Source: Candidatus Zixiibacteriota bacterium
Lineage (GTDB): Bacteria; Zixibacteria; MSB-5A5; GN15; FEB-12
Reading direction: 5' to 3'
Length of the DNA stretch: 64,000 nucleotides
NCBI GenBank assembly: GCA_024278935.1
Contig: JAJRSF010000002.1
Location: 1 to 64,000, forward strand
The notes under the pieces are model-generated. The model had not been told where the DNA came from. It did not search any database and worked only from the letters and a program-made list of their open reading frames with translations. Positions 54,998 through 64,000 of this stretch are shown piece after piece. A program made the translations under genes and the position numbers. Every line of letters begins with the position of its first letter. The stretch's first letter is position 1.

Positions 54998-55399
54998 ATG
55001 TATAAAAAAGAATATTTTGTAACTTTGCCCGACACCGATGCTGCCGGGATACTCTTTTTTGGTAACTATATCAAGTTAGCGCATATTATCTATGAAGAGT
55101 TTATGACCGAAATTGATTTTTCACTCAGATACATTATCGACGATGCTGATTGTCTTATTTTAATTGTGCATACTGAAGCTGATTATAAGAAGTCGCTTTA
55201 TCTTGGTGACAAATTTAATCTCTCGGTGCAGGTAACTAAAATCGGTCGGACTTCTTTTGAACTTTCATATATATTTTCAGATTCTGATAACAAAGCAGTT
55301 GCAACAGTTGAGACTGTGCATGTAGTTGTGTCAAAAGAGAAAAAGAAACCAATGCGTATTCCAGATAAATTAAAAGAGCAACTGGTTAAATTTCAGTAA
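54998..55399 (+). CDS. Hot-dog acyl-CoA thioesterase, probable DHNA-CoA hydrolase
   Basis: A 133-residue hot-dog-fold thioesterase of the 4-hydroxybenzoyl-CoA class. The active-site Asp lies in LPDTDAAGILFFGNYIKLAHIIYEEF. It is convergent with, and one base from, the end of the menaquinone operon, so it may supply the DHNA-CoA hydrolase step (MenI) that has no other candidate in the operon. The assignment rests on location and family. Confidence 0.75.
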   Translation: MYKKEYFVTLPDTDAAGILFFGNYIKLAHIIYEEFMTEIDFSLRYIIDDADCLILIVHTEADYKKSLYLGDKFNLSVQVTKIGRTSFELSYIFSDSDNKAVATVETVHVVVSKEKKKPMRIPDKLKEQLVKFQ

Positions 55400-55400
55400 G

Positions 55401-56696
55401 CTATTTTTTGTTGAGATAGTTTTTTAGAAAACTTCGATTAAGTTTTATACCGAGAAGTTGGTACTCTTTTGGAAATGAGTGTATCTCTTTCGGGATTTCA
55501 AAATGCTGTACTTTATCTAGTAAATAATTTTTAATCTGCTCAAGTTCAATCTCTTCCCCGTCTGTCGATTTATAAAACAGAACTGCTATCTGTCCAAACT
55601 TTGAATCATCTTTCGGAACAACAGATACTTCAGAAAAATTGTGCATTTGAATCAGAATTTTTTCAATCGGTTCTGGATAGATATTTTCACCACCGGATAT
55701 AAACATATTATCTTTTCGTCCGAGAACTGTCAGGTTGCCCGTTTTATCCAAAGAACCTATATCGCCAGTGTGGAACCATCCTTTAGAATCAATATGCATT
55801 TCGGCATTAAGATAGGTCAATGCTAAGACCTCTCCCTTAACAAGAATTTCATTGTCGTCGGTAATTTTAATCTCACGATATTTGAGAACTTTACCTGATG
55901 TTTGTAGTTCTGTGGGCGAAGCATTCGACGGTGTAGTCGTCACTTGCGATGACATCTCTGACATACCGTATGTTTTATAAATCGGGAGATTCAAATCGAG
56001 AGCATGAGTAATTAAGTCCTCTCCGATAAAACCCCCACCAACTAAAATCGCTTTGAGCGATTTTAGTTGGTCTGGAGCATCTAGTAACTTGCGAAGTTGT
56101 GTAGCAACTAAAGAAATATGTGTGACTTGCTGTGTTTGAATTGTCTCAGCTATATCTGTCGATTTGTCATACCCAACTAATGTGCCGCCTCCAAGTAAAG
56201 CACGGAAGATAATAGAAAGTCCACCGATATGATGAAGAGGTAAAGACAACAGCCAGCGGTCACCGTTTTGAAAGGGAAGGTTCACCGATGAACCTAAAGC
56301 TGAATAATAATGATTGCTATATGTATGCATAACCGCTTTTGCTATAGACGTTGACCCCGATGTAAATATGATAGTCGCATTGTCAGATGACGTCGAATCC
56401 TTGCCTATAATAGATTGCACTAAATCAGTTCGCTGCTCTTTGGGAGTTTGAGAAGATATAAGAACAGGCAGAGCACCGCTATACATAACAGCAAAATTCT
56501 CTATGAGAAAATCAAAAGAACTGTCTGCTGTGATAACGACTTTTTTATTTTTCCTGTATGACGATTTATTTTGATTTGCTACTTGTACAATTTTTTGATA
56601 GAACTCTTTGTATGAAACAGTTCTTAAACTATCGACATAAAATAATTCGTCGCTATGTTTTTCAAACGAGTCCCATATGAACTTACTAGTTATCAA
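55401..56696 (-). CDS. menE: o-Succinylbenzoate-CoA ligase
   Basis: Adenylates o-succinylbenzoate and couples it to CoA. The AMP-binding P-loop is ATIIFTSGSTSIAKAVMHT; YKTYGMSEMSSQ, the GWFHTGDIG motif and the C-terminal EIPKEIHSFP follow. At 431 residues it has the short MenE size. It overlaps menC by 11 bases and is last in the operon. Confidence 0.9.
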   Translation of the reverse strand: MITSKFIWDSFEKHSDELFYVDSLRTVSYKEFYQKIVQVANQNKSSYRKNKKVVITADSSFDFLIENFAVMYSGALPVLISSQTPKEQRTDLVQSIIGKDSTSSDNATIIFTSGSTSIAKAVMHTYSNHYYSALGSSVNLPFQNGDRWLLSLPLHHIGGLSIIFRALLGGGTLVGYDKSTDIAETIQTQQVTHISLVATQLRKLLDAPDQLKSLKAILVGGGFIGEDLITHALDLNLPIYKTYGMSEMSSQVTTTPSNASPTELQTSGKVLKYREIKITDDNEILVKGEVLALTYLNAEMHIDSKGWFHTGDIGSLDKTGNLTVLGRKDNMFISGGENIYPEPIEKILIQMHNFSEVSVVPKDDSKFGQIAVLFYKSTDGEEIELEQIKNYLLDKVQHFEIPKEIHSFPKEYQLLGIKLNRSFLKNYLNKK

Positions 56697-57771
56697 GATT
56701 CACCTCGACAAGTTTTGAAAAATCAATTCCTGAATTCAAATTGATCTGTTTTGTTAAATCAATTTTACCATTTGAAATTGTAAGAGGTGTTGCTATCAAG
56801 TCATCTTCAAACCATGAAAGTGTATCGAGACCTATCGAAATCTTTGAATCTATAACGGCACCCATCGATGCTAAGACATAGCTACCGATTGAAGTTTCAA
56901 ACGATGAACTAATAACAGGCTGAATGCCTAGGGCGAACGCTTTTTTAGCAAACATCATTGTGCTGGTATATCCTAAAAGTGTCGGTTTCAACACGATTGC
57001 TTTTAAGGCGTACAAATCATTTAACATATCAGGTTGCAATTCTCTGAGCGATTCATCAAGAGCGATTGGCATCACATCATCTGTTTCCAAAATATATTTT
57101 TTCAATATTTCAAATGTCTGGAAAGGTTCTTCGATATAGTCAATGTTGACAGATTTAACTTTTTCAAAGAAGATGAGTGCAGTTTCCAAATCAAAAGCAC
57201 GGTTCGCATCAAGACGTATCAGGCAATCATCACCGACTATCTCGCGTACTTTAAAAATAGTCTCAACTTCGTTGTCGAAATCATTTCTCCCGACTTTCAT
57301 CTTAAATGCTCTATAACCGTTTTCAAAAAGAATCGCAGCACGTTCTAATATTTCAGATTGAGAACCTGTTAAGAGTGCATTTACAGATACTATCTGTTTT
57401 GCGTTTGGACTTAACAAGTCAACCAAAGTTAATTCTTTGGATTGTGCCATCATTTGTAAAAAAGCTGACTCGATACCAAAGCGAACCGATGGTGCATACT
57501 CTGCTAACTGGCTTAAAAGATCAGGTGGGATTGCATTGCCTGCAAATTTATTTTTAAATGATTTTATTTCTTTGATAACATCATGCATTGTTTCTTTGGA
57601 AAAATTTGGCAATGGTGCTATTTCTGAAATTGATTTTATCTGATCATCTGAAATAAGTTCAAGAATAACCCCTTCTCGACAATTTACAAGTTTATTTCCT
57701 AACTGTAGTTCTTTTTTGAGCGGAAGATTATAGGCGTACAGCTTGACAGATTCTAAAATCATAACATCCAC
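56686..57771 (-). CDS. menC: o-Succinylbenzoate synthase
   Basis: An enolase-superfamily dehydratase. Its barrel shows the KMKVG pair of Lys, metal ligands in RLDANRAF and IEEPFQ, and ALDESLREL, with VISSSFETSIGSY near the C-terminus. It turns SHCHC, the MenH product, into o-succinylbenzoate. The neighbouring frames overlap (13 bases with menA, 11 with menE), so the unit is tightly coupled. Confidence 0.88.
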   Translation of the reverse strand: MDVMILESVKLYAYNLPLKKELQLGNKLVNCREGVILELISDDQIKSISEIAPLPNFSKETMHDVIKEIKSFKNKFAGNAIPPDLLSQLAEYAPSVRFGIESAFLQMMAQSKELTLVDLLSPNAKQIVSVNALLTGSQSEILERAAILFENGYRAFKMKVGRNDFDNEVETIFKVREIVGDDCLIRLDANRAFDLETALIFFEKVKSVNIDYIEEPFQTFEILKKYILETDDVMPIALDESLRELQPDMLNDLYALKAIVLKPTLLGYTSTMMFAKKAFALGIQPVISSSFETSIGSYVLASMGAVIDSKISIGLDTLSWFEDDLIATPLTISNGKIDLTKQINLNSGIDFSKLVEVNLDN

Positions 57772-58637
57772 CCGAGAGCAAACATAAGGGAGTAGACAAA
57801 CAGAAGTTTCCCTGTTTGTGCTAAGACATTGTTAAGTTCTTTACCTGTTTTTGTGTAGACATTTTTAATGACAAAAATAGATGGTATAAGAATCAGAGTT
57901 GGAATAAGATGATACAAATTTTGAGATGTTAAAAATAATAAAATTGGAAGTAGCCCACTTACAGTTATCAATAAAGCAAATTGCAGTTTTGAAAAATCTG
58001 CTCCGAAACGAACGGCGATAGTTTTTTTCCCGCTAATTTTATCAGACTCTATATCTCTGAGATTATTCACAATCAGAATCGCTGATGAATATAAGCCGGG
58101 GGCAATCCCTGCTAAGAGTACAGTATTTGTAAATGTGAGAGTCTGCACGAAGTAAGTTCCCCCTACTGCTACAGGTCCAAAATAAATCAGAACAAACAGT
58201 TCTCCAAGTCCGAGATAACCGATTGGGTATTTCCCGCCTGTATAAAGAACTCCGAACAAAATTGAACTCAGTCCAATAACTACAATAGGAAAACCTGCTC
58301 GCATTACAAGATAGATACCAACAAGAAAGGCTAATCCAAATGCGATAATCGTTGCGTTTTTTACAGCCTTAGGAGAAACCAATCCTGCCTGGGTGACGCG
58401 AATCGGACCAAGGCGGTCATCACGGTCGGAACCTTTTTTAAAATCAAAATAATCGTTGGCAAGGTTCGTACCGATTTGAATAAACAAAGCTCCAAAGAGT
58501 GCAGCTATGGCAGACAATAGATGAAACCCACCCACAGCATACGCCATAGCGGTTCCTATAATAACCGGAGCGGCGGCAGCCGGTAGAGTTTTCGGACGAG
58601 CAGCAAGCCACCAAATTTTAATTTGAGATTCATGCAT
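57759..58637 (-). CDS. menA: 1,4-Dihydroxy-2-naphthoate polyprenyltransferase
   Basis: A UbiA-family membrane enzyme that attaches the isoprenoid tail to DHNA. The first Asp-rich site is NLANDYFDFKKGSDRDDR and the second NNLRDIESDKISGKKT; RPKTLPAAAAPVIIGTA opens the first helix as in MenA. Nine helices are expected. Embedded between menB and menC. Confidence 0.9.
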   Translation of the reverse strand: MHESQIKIWWLAARPKTLPAAAAPVIIGTAMAYAVGGFHLLSAIAALFGALFIQIGTNLANDYFDFKKGSDRDDRLGPIRVTQAGLVSPKAVKNATIIAFGLAFLVGIYLVMRAGFPIVVIGLSSILFGVLYTGGKYPIGYLGLGELFVLIYFGPVAVGGTYFVQTLTFTNTVLLAGIAPGLYSSAILIVNNLRDIESDKISGKKTIAVRFGADFSKLQFALLITVSGLLPILLFLTSQNLYHLIPTLILIPSIFVIKNVYTKTGKELNNVLAQTGKLLFVYSLMFALGWML

Positions 58638-58653
58638 AGGTTCTCAAAGGTTC

Positions 58654-59475
58654 TTAGCCTCGTTTTGGAAATTTTGAAAAATCAGGTTTTCGTTTTTCAA
58701 CAAAAGCGTTGCGACCTTCTTGTCCTTCTTCTGACATATAAAAAAGCATGGTTGTGTTTCCTGCGAGTTCCTGCAGTCCTACTTGTCCATCGCAGTCAGC
58801 ATTCATAGCAGCTTTTATGCAACGAATGGCAATTGGTGAATTGGCTAAAATTTCCTGACACCACTTGACCGTTTCTTCTTCAAGTTGTGCATACGGCACA
58901 ACGGTATTTACAAGTCCCATATCCAACGCTTGGGTGGCATCGTATTGACGACACAAGAACCAAATCTCTCGAGCTTTTTTCTGTCCGACAATGCGTGCCA
59001 TATAACTTGAACCAAATCCTCCATCGAACGAACCTACTCTTGGACCGGTCTGACCGAAGATTGCGTTGTCGGCAGCAACTGTTAAGTCGCACATAAGGTG
59101 TAGCACATGTCCACCGCCAATAGCGTAACCGGCAACCATTGCGATAACAGGTTTTGGGCAAGTTCGAATATCACGCTGGAAGTCAAGGACGTTTAAGTGT
59201 TCGGTTCCATCGGAGTCTTGATAGCCGGCATCACCGCGAATTGTTTGGTCGCCACCTGAGCAGAATGCTTTCTCTCCCTCGCCGGTTAAAATAATCACGC
59301 CGATAGTTTTGTCTGCCCTGGCATCGGCGAGAGCTTTTATCATTTCGCTTACTGTCTGCGGTCTGAATGCGTTTCTTTTTTCTGGACGGTTGATTGTAAT
59401 TTTTGCGATACCATCGAACTTGTCATATTTTATATCGGTGTATTCGCCTGATTTTGTCCATTGTATAGTTGCCAT
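58654..59475 (-). CDS. menB: 1,4-Dihydroxy-2-naphthoyl-CoA synthase
   Basis: A crotonase-fold enzyme closing the naphthoate ring. CSGGDQ with the oxyanion Gly, [15 protein letters not shown], the [16 protein letters not shown] segment and the C-terminal [16 protein letters not shown] are diagnostic. Length of 273 residues is typical. It lies between menH and menA. Confidence 0.95.
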   Translation of the reverse strand: MATIQWTKSGEYTDIKYDKFDGIAKITINRPEKRNAFRPQTVSEMIKALADARADKTIGVIILTGEGEKAFCSGGDQTIRGDAGYQDSDGTEHLNVLDFQRDIRTCPKPVIAMVAGYAIGGGHVLHLMCDLTVAADNAIFGQTGPRVGSFDGGFGSSYMARIVGQKKAREIWFLCRQYDATQALDMGLVNTVVPYAQLEEETVKWCQEILANSPIAIRCIKAAMNADCDGQVGLQELAGNTTMLFYMSEEGQEGRNAFVEKRKPDFSKFPKRG

Positions 59476-59486
59476 AAAGTCCTCAT

Positions 59487-60272
59487 TTATTTCAAATAAT
59501 TTTCTACTGTTTTATAATATTGTTCTTCATTTTCAAAATGCACATTATGCGTGGTAGCGTCGATAATTTCATGAGATATATTTTCATGCTCTGATGAAAT
59601 TTCTTTTGCAATTGATGTATATTTTTTATCTAATGCTCCAGTGATAAGTAAAACTTCAGCAGTTATCTCAGCAAGCATGTTCCACATTGATGGCATAGCA
59701 CCTGTACCGTTATATTTTAATGACAATGCTAAATTGTCGATATTATTTTTTGTTTTTCGTTCGATCATTTTATTATATGCTTCTGAATTTTTATCTATCG
59801 AAGAAAACAGATCAAGAGAATACCAATCATCCAAAAATTGTGCAATCGGTTCCATACGCATTCTTTTTGAAAGAAACAGATCTTTTTGCACTCGTTCAAT
59901 TTTTTCCTGTTCGGTTTTTAAACCTGGCGATGATGATTCGATAATTGCTTTATGAAATACATTCGGATAATGTGTCAACAAGTAATACGCAACCCGCCCG
60001 CCCATAGAATAGCCTAGTAGATGAGAGTTGTTTATTTTTTTTTCATCAAGAAATTGTATCAGAGCTTCTGAAGTTTTTTCAATTATATAATCAGTTTCAG
60101 AGTCAACAATAGTTTGTCCATGCCCGGGGAGATCTATAGCGATGCAGTAATAATTTTCTTGTAGCCTGTTTGCGAGCGAGTCAAAATCTGAGGACTCCCC
60201 CATGAAGCCATGCAACATAATAAGCGGTTGGCTATTTTTATCGCCATAAGTTTTATAAGAAAAATCTATCAT
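59487..60272 (-). CDS. menH: SHCHC synthase
   Basis: An alpha/beta hydrolase that eliminates pyruvate from [18 protein letters not shown] and DLPGHGQT precede the nucleophile elbow GYSMGGR; a His near the end (THNVHFEN) completes the triad. It starts four bases inside menD. Its location in the operon makes the menaquinone role much more likely than a general hydrolase. Confidence 0.85.
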   Translation of the reverse strand: MIDFSYKTYGDKNSQPLIMLHGFMGESSDFDSLANRLQENYYCIAIDLPGHGQTIVDSETDYIIEKTSEALIQFLDEKKINNSHLLGYSMGGRVAYYLLTHYPNVFHKAIIESSSPGLKTEQEKIERVQKDLFLSKRMRMEPIAQFLDDWYSLDLFSSIDKNSEAYNKMIERKTKNNIDNLALSLKYNGTGAMPSMWNMLAEITAEVLLITGALDKKYTSIAKEISSEHENISHEIIDATTHNVHFENEEQYYKTVENYLK

Positions 60273-62002
60273 AAAATTTCACCAAGTTTTTTGATTTCTT
60301 TTTCTATTTTTTTCTGTTCTTTTATAACATTGGAATCTTGCAAACCTATTTCGATAATTGCAGATTGTTTTGATGTCTGTCTCTTTTTGTATATCTCTCT
60401 AAACTGTCTAGTAGAACTTACAAAATTATATGGTAGATCATGTTGCTTAGCGATATTTTCAAAACTTATATTCTGTGGTGTTTCAAAATAGTCTGTGTAA
60501 ATTTCTTTGTTTTGTGCAATTGGAAGGTATGAAAATATTTTCCCACCATTATTATTTAAAAGGACTATAACCATCGGCTGAGTGGATTTTTTTAGAAGAG
60601 CCAATGAATTCAGATCATGCTGAAAAGCTAAATCACCAATCAACAATGTACCTCCTTTGCGAGAACCGTCTGCGTAGCCAACGGCTGTTGCGATAGTGCC
60701 ATCTATTCCTGAGAGTCCTCTATTGGCAACCAACTGAATGTTTTTATCAGAACTGTCTGCGTACATATCAAGCAGACGAACCGACAATGAATTTGCTGAG
60801 CAGATAAAACTATTATTCTTTACTTCCTGAGATAAAACTCGAGTAATAGAAATTTCAGAAAATTTATAATCATGCTTTTCAATTGTAGATTTCAGTTTTG
60901 CATTACAACTTATAAGATCGTTCAAAAACTTTTTATCAAACGGTTCTACTTGCTTGGGCAGTTGTCGGAGCATTTTCTCAATAGAACCAAGATAACTCTC
61001 TGTCATTTTATGATGCGGGTTATAAGCGTTTGTATAATTGTGCAGAACCAGATATTTTTCTATATTCGCTTTTTCTATAAATAGCAGAAGTCGTTTAGAA
61101 ACTATATTACCACCAACATGCAAAACTTGATACGATTTTTTTGAGTCTAACACAGTTGTCAAAAGAAATTGGTCGTAGTATGAAATTATGTTTTTTGATT
61201 TATGTGACATCCGAATCCCAGAACGAATATCAGCAAAAACAGGCAAGTTATATGCTTCAGCAAATTTGACAACAGCATCAGCTTCTTTTTTTGTTTTCAA
61301 TGCACCGGCGATAATAAAAGTCCTGACACTATTAGTAAACTGTGAACCAAGTGATAACTTTGATTTATCAATTTTCTTTTTCTGAAACGGTTTATCTGAT
61401 TTAAGCCAGTTTGAAATTTCAGATGTATACTTACTATAATCTTTTTTTGAATTCTTAAAGACAAGCGGTTCCCGAAACATACAATTGATATGCACAACAC
61501 CAGTTGGTACTGTTGTTGCCTGCTGAATAAGCGAACTCACATTTGATAGAATCTCTTTTAACGAGCTGTTTTTTTCAAACGGTTCAATGTTATAAAATGC
61601 TTTCACCTTATCGCCAAACAAATTTTGCTGGCTCATTGTTTGGTTCGCCAAAACATTGTGTAGCTCCGGGGGGCGGTCGGCGGTGAGAACAATCAACGGT
61701 ACCGAGTCAGCCGACGCCTCGCAAATAGCAGGGAAATAATTTGCTCCGGCAGAACCCGATGTACATATCAGCACAGACGGTTTACCTGTTGCCCGGGCGT
61801 AGCCAAGTGCCGCAAAGGCAGAACCACGTTCATCGAAGTGAATATGTTTTTTTAGTTTTTTGTTTGAAGCAACGGAAGATGTCAGTGGAGTCGAACGTGA
61901 ACCGGGTGATATAAAAAATGTGTCTATTTTGTTACGGAATAATTCTTCTATGATGATGTTTGCCAGGAGTTCATTAAATGATGACGCTTGAGTGAGGCTC
62001 AT
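60269..62002 (-). CDS. menD: SEPHCHC synthase
   Basis: A thiamin-diphosphate enzyme adding 2-oxoglutarate to isochorismate. FISPGSRSTPLT with the conserved Glu/Arg region, FDERGSAFAALGYARATGKP, TADRPPEL, and the ThDP-binding IGDLAFQHDLNSL with NNNGGKIF match MenD. At 577 residues it has family size. The start overlaps menF by four bases. Confidence 0.94.
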   Translation of the reverse strand: MSLTQASSFNELLANIIIEELFRNKIDTFFISPGSRSTPLTSSVASNKKLKKHIHFDERGSAFAALGYARATGKPSVLICTSGSAGANYFPAICEASADSVPLIVLTADRPPELHNVLANQTMSQQNLFGDKVKAFYNIEPFEKNSSLKEILSNVSSLIQQATTVPTGVVHINCMFREPLVFKNSKKDYSKYTSEISNWLKSDKPFQKKKIDKSKLSLGSQFTNSVRTFIIAGALKTKKEADAVVKFAEAYNLPVFADIRSGIRMSHKSKNIISYYDQFLLTTVLDSKKSYQVLHVGGNIVSKRLLLFIEKANIEKYLVLHNYTNAYNPHHKMTESYLGSIEKMLRQLPKQVEPFDKKFLNDLISCNAKLKSTIEKHDYKFSEISITRVLSQEVKNNSFICSANSLSVRLLDMYADSSDKNIQLVANRGLSGIDGTIATAVGYADGSRKGGTLLIGDLAFQHDLNSLALLKKSTQPMVIVLLNNNGGKIFSYLPIAQNKEIYTDYFETPQNISFENIAKQHDLPYNFVSSTRQFREIYKKRQTSKQSAIIEIGLQDSNVIKEQKKIEKEIKKLGEIL

Positions 62003-63438
62003 GAGTCTAAAATTTTTAAGAAATTTTTAATTTTATTTTCGATTTCATCCCATTCACTCTCAGGAATAGAGCCTTCAATAATACCGGCACCCGAGTAAAG
62101 GGTCAATCTGTTTTCATCAACTAAACCGGAACGAATAGCAACCGCAAACTCCGATGTCTCTTTACTGATCCATCCTATAGGAGCAGCGTAGAAGCCTCGG
62201 TCAAATTTTTCTATCTCTCTGATTTCTGATAAGATATTATTTTTCGGGTAACCACCAACCGCAGCGGTAGGATGTAACTTATTCACAAGATCAAAATCGG
62301 TCACTGAATCATGTAGAGTAAATTTAAATCGTTTTATAAGATGCTGCACTCTGGCAAGTTGAACCAGTACAACATCGCCGTCGGTACTATCAGTACCATT
62401 GGTACTATTAGCACCATCGGTACTATTAGCACCATCGGTTTCACCATTACTTTTTTTGACATATTCAGAAAGAGCTTCGATAATAGAATCTATAACGTAG
62501 CGATGTTCTTTAATATCTTTTTTACTTTGTAAAAGTTCATCGGCTAAAGATTTATCATGACGTTCATCATCGCCTCTTGTTCTTGTCCCGGCAACTGCTT
62601 CGCACTTAACTGTAGTTTTTTTACGATAGTATAACCGTTCAGGTGTTGCACCTAAGAATGCATTGGTCGGGCTTAGCTGAAAACAGAAATGAAAACAGTT
62701 TGATGTATTTTCAAACAGATCCGACATAACTTTGTCGGCAGATATATTTTCTTTAAAGGTAAGTTCGGTCTTGCGAGCGAGGACAATCTTCTCATACTTG
62801 GCAGTATTCATCGCACTCAGTGCGGAATTAACTCGTAACATCCATTCATCTTCGTCCGGGAAATCTGTTCTATTTAAAATTTCATTTTTTTCTTTAACAA
62901 TAGATTCATCAGAAAAATTCAGATCGGCAAGTTGAGATAATACAGCTTCCTGATTTTCTTTATCAATAGGAGAAATAATATTACAGACGAATTGATAGGT
63001 CTCGTTTCGTTTCAAGAGTTCAAACCGAGGAAGCACAAAAGTAGCTGTTCCAAAGTTCTCCCAAGGAGCGGTCACTTCGGAGGCGGTATCAAATTTGATT
63101 CCACCAAAGTATCGTACTGACTCATCGGCACCTTGTAGTTGCGATTGTATTTTTTCAAACAGATCAGGATGTTGCTGGTCATCACCATTTTGAATCAACT
63201 TCGCAAAATGAATTCCTGCGACAGCAAATTTGTTATCACGATCTGACCAAAACATTTTTTTATCAACCGGTTGTTTTTGAAACCAACCAATAATATCTAT
63301 TTGAGGTATATCAATTTTTATACGGTGAATTGTTTCGTCTCTGTTTTCTGAAACAAAAAGTTTCTGAAGTTTTTCTTTTATAGTCGTCTGAATTTCAGAG
63401 ATTGAATTCACTTTATTTTTTAATGCCGTAGTAGTCAT
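61999..63438 (-). CDS. menF: Isochorismate synthase, with a repeat-encoded loop
   Basis: Converts chorismate to isochorismate, the first committed step. Signatures include KIVLARKTEL, LGATPERLY, CEAVAGTRTRG, LHPTAAVGGYP, FDRGFYAAPIGW and YSGAGIIEGS. Between KKS and VVLVQLARVQ, three 18-bp DNA repeats encode extra Gly/Thr/Asp/Asn-rich residues not typical of the family. The ATG shares its first base with the TAA of the upstream methyltransferase. Confidence 0.92.
   Translation of the reverse strand: MTTTALKNKVNSISEIQTTIKEKLQKLFVSENRDETIHRIKIDIPQIDIIGWFQKQPVDKKMFWSDRDNKFAVAGIHFAKLIQNGDDQQHPDLFEKIQSQLQGADESVRYFGGIKFDTASEVTAPWENFGTATFVLPRFELLKRNETYQFVCNIISPIDKENQEAVLSQLADLNFSDESIVKEKNEILNRTDFPDEDEWMLRVNSALSAMNTAKYEKIVLARKTELTFKENISADKVMSDLFENTSNCFHFCFQLSPTNAFLGATPERLYYRKKTTVKCEAVAGTRTRGDDERHDKSLADELLQSKKDIKEHRYVIDSIIEALSEYVKKSNGETDGANSTDGANSTNGTDSTDGDVVLVQLARVQHLIKRFKFTLHDSVTDFDLVNKLHPTAAVGGYPKNNILSEIREIEKFDRGFYAAPIGWISKETSEFAVAIRSGLVDENRLTLYSGAGIIEGSIPESEWDEIENKIKNFLKILDS
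62383..62436. repeat. Three 18-bp tandem repeats within menF
   Basis: Units at 62383-62400, 62401-62418 and 62419-62436; the last two are identical and the first differs at three bases. They keep the menF frame and add six residues each. Confidence 0.85.
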
Positions 63439-64000
63439 TATTGTTTTTTAACTCCTTCATAGATTGTCGCGATGCCAAAAGTTAATCTATGTTCTGATAC
63501 AGTTGAGAAGCCTGCTTTCTCCATTAAAGTACAAAATTCTTTGCCATACGGAAAGGATTCAACAGTCTGATTCAAATATTTATATGCATAACTATCACCG
63601 GAAATAATACCCCCAATAACCGGTAGGATATGGCGAAAATAAAAGAGATAGCCTGCTTTGACCAATCTGTTTTTCGGAAGTGAAAACTCCAAAATAAGTG
63701 CTTTGCCATTTTTGGTCAAAACACGATGCATTTCTTCAAGCGACTTTGAGACATCAACCACATTGCGAATCCCAAAAGCAATCGACACAGTATCAAAGGT
63801 GTTCGTATCAAATGGAATATGCACCGCATCGCCTCGTATAAACGAGATATTTTGATAGGCAATATTATCCTGAGCTTTTATAACAGCATATTTGAGCATC
63901 TCGCCCGACATATCAAGCCCAACGCCCGATGAAAAGTTTTTCGACTTTTCTGCCATCGACAAAATAAGGTCACCGGTACCGGTCGCTAAATCTAAAACTG
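63438..64000 (-). CDS. ubiE: Demethylmenaquinone/ubiquinone C-methyltransferase, 5' part beyond the window
   Basis: A SAM-dependent methyltransferase (MenG/UbiE) that makes menaquinone from the demethyl form. The frame is open to the right edge: VLDLATGTGDLILSMAEKSK carries the SAM-binding motif, then GVGLDMSGEML, the RGDAVHIPFDTNTFDTVSIAFGIRNV segment, and a C-terminal GIATIYEGVKK. The true start lies outside the window. First visible gene of the men operon. Confidence 0.92.
   Translation of the reverse strand, partial: VLDLATGTGDLILSMAEKSKNFSSGVGLDMSGEMLKYAVIKAQDNIAYQNISFIRGDAVHIPFDTNTFDTVSIAFGIRNVVDVSKSLEEMHRVLTKNGKALILEFSLPKNRLVKAGYLFYFRHILPVIGGIISGDSYAYKYLNQTVESFPYGKEFCTLMEKAGFSTVSEHRLTFGIATIYEGVKKQ

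Noticed and set aside
62341-62532. Short plus-strand frame with TISTIG repeats
   Set aside because: It is the complement of the repeat tract in menF and has no independent support.

Overview
This is AT-rich bacterial chromosome from a Gram-negative (diderm) lineage, most likely in the FCB superphylum and possibly candidate phylum Zixibacteria. The pointers are a C-terminal FlgD/T9SS-type sorting domain with an NYPNPFNPST motif, Zixibacteria-style dockerin pairs, DUF5683 and DUF6599 proteins, a PorV/FadL-like outer-membrane protein, lptB-rpoN-hpf, and a complete menaquinone operon. The phylum call is inference; a marker-gene tree would be needed. No tRNA, rRNA, CRISPR array, phage or insertion sequence was recognised.

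Layout. 1-4.9 kb: three secreted proteins (one sorting-domain protein cut by the left edge, one choice-of-anchor/Reeler-like protein with dockerins, one lysyl-endopeptidase-like protease with PKD, cohesin-like and dockerin domains). 4.9-8 kb: asnB convergent with an Old Yellow Enzyme reductase. 8.1-14.4 kb, minus strand: a chaperone-usher-like locus with four DUF4402 pilin-like proteins, a PapD-like chaperone and an 867-residue usher-like protein. 14.4-23.3 kb: CYTH protein, small lipoproteins, a zinc-ribbon protein, a UbiA-family prenyltransferase, a lipid kinase, DUF5683, and a HEAT-repeat/HD-GYP pair. 23.4-26.7 kb: a nucleotide-sugar operon (gmd, rmd, UDP-sugar dehydrogenase). 27.9-30.1 kb: a very AT-rich two-gene island resembling the PARIS anti-phage system (AriA ATPase and AriB DUF4435/TOPRIM). 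30.5-38.9 kb: lipoproteins, a fluoride channel, a penicillin-acylase-type hydrolase, a sugar nucleotidyltransferase, an SDR epimerase and a TPR lipoprotein. 39-41.9 kb: lptB-rpoN-hpf. 42-52.8 kb: membrane and surface proteins, gyrA, a YihY-like protein, a VanY-like peptidase, a flavin reductase and ferritin. 53-64 kb: an exported PepF-like peptidase, a thioesterase and the men operon (ubiE/menG-menF-menD-menH-menB-menA-menC-menE), which runs off the right edge.

Four genes carry what looks like a single-base deletion in a short homopolymer: the first surface gene, the UDP-sugar dehydrogenase, gyrA and pepF. In each case adding one base restores a continuous conserved protein. Because gyrA is essential, sequencing or assembly error is the simplest explanation. 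A different lesion, an in-frame TGA at a position where a paralogue has Trp, interrupts one pilin gene. The two strongest leads for follow-up are the DUF4402 chaperone-usher-like locus and the PARIS-like island with a predicted leaderless promoter. Several short dispersed palindromic repeats sit in the intergenic gaps.
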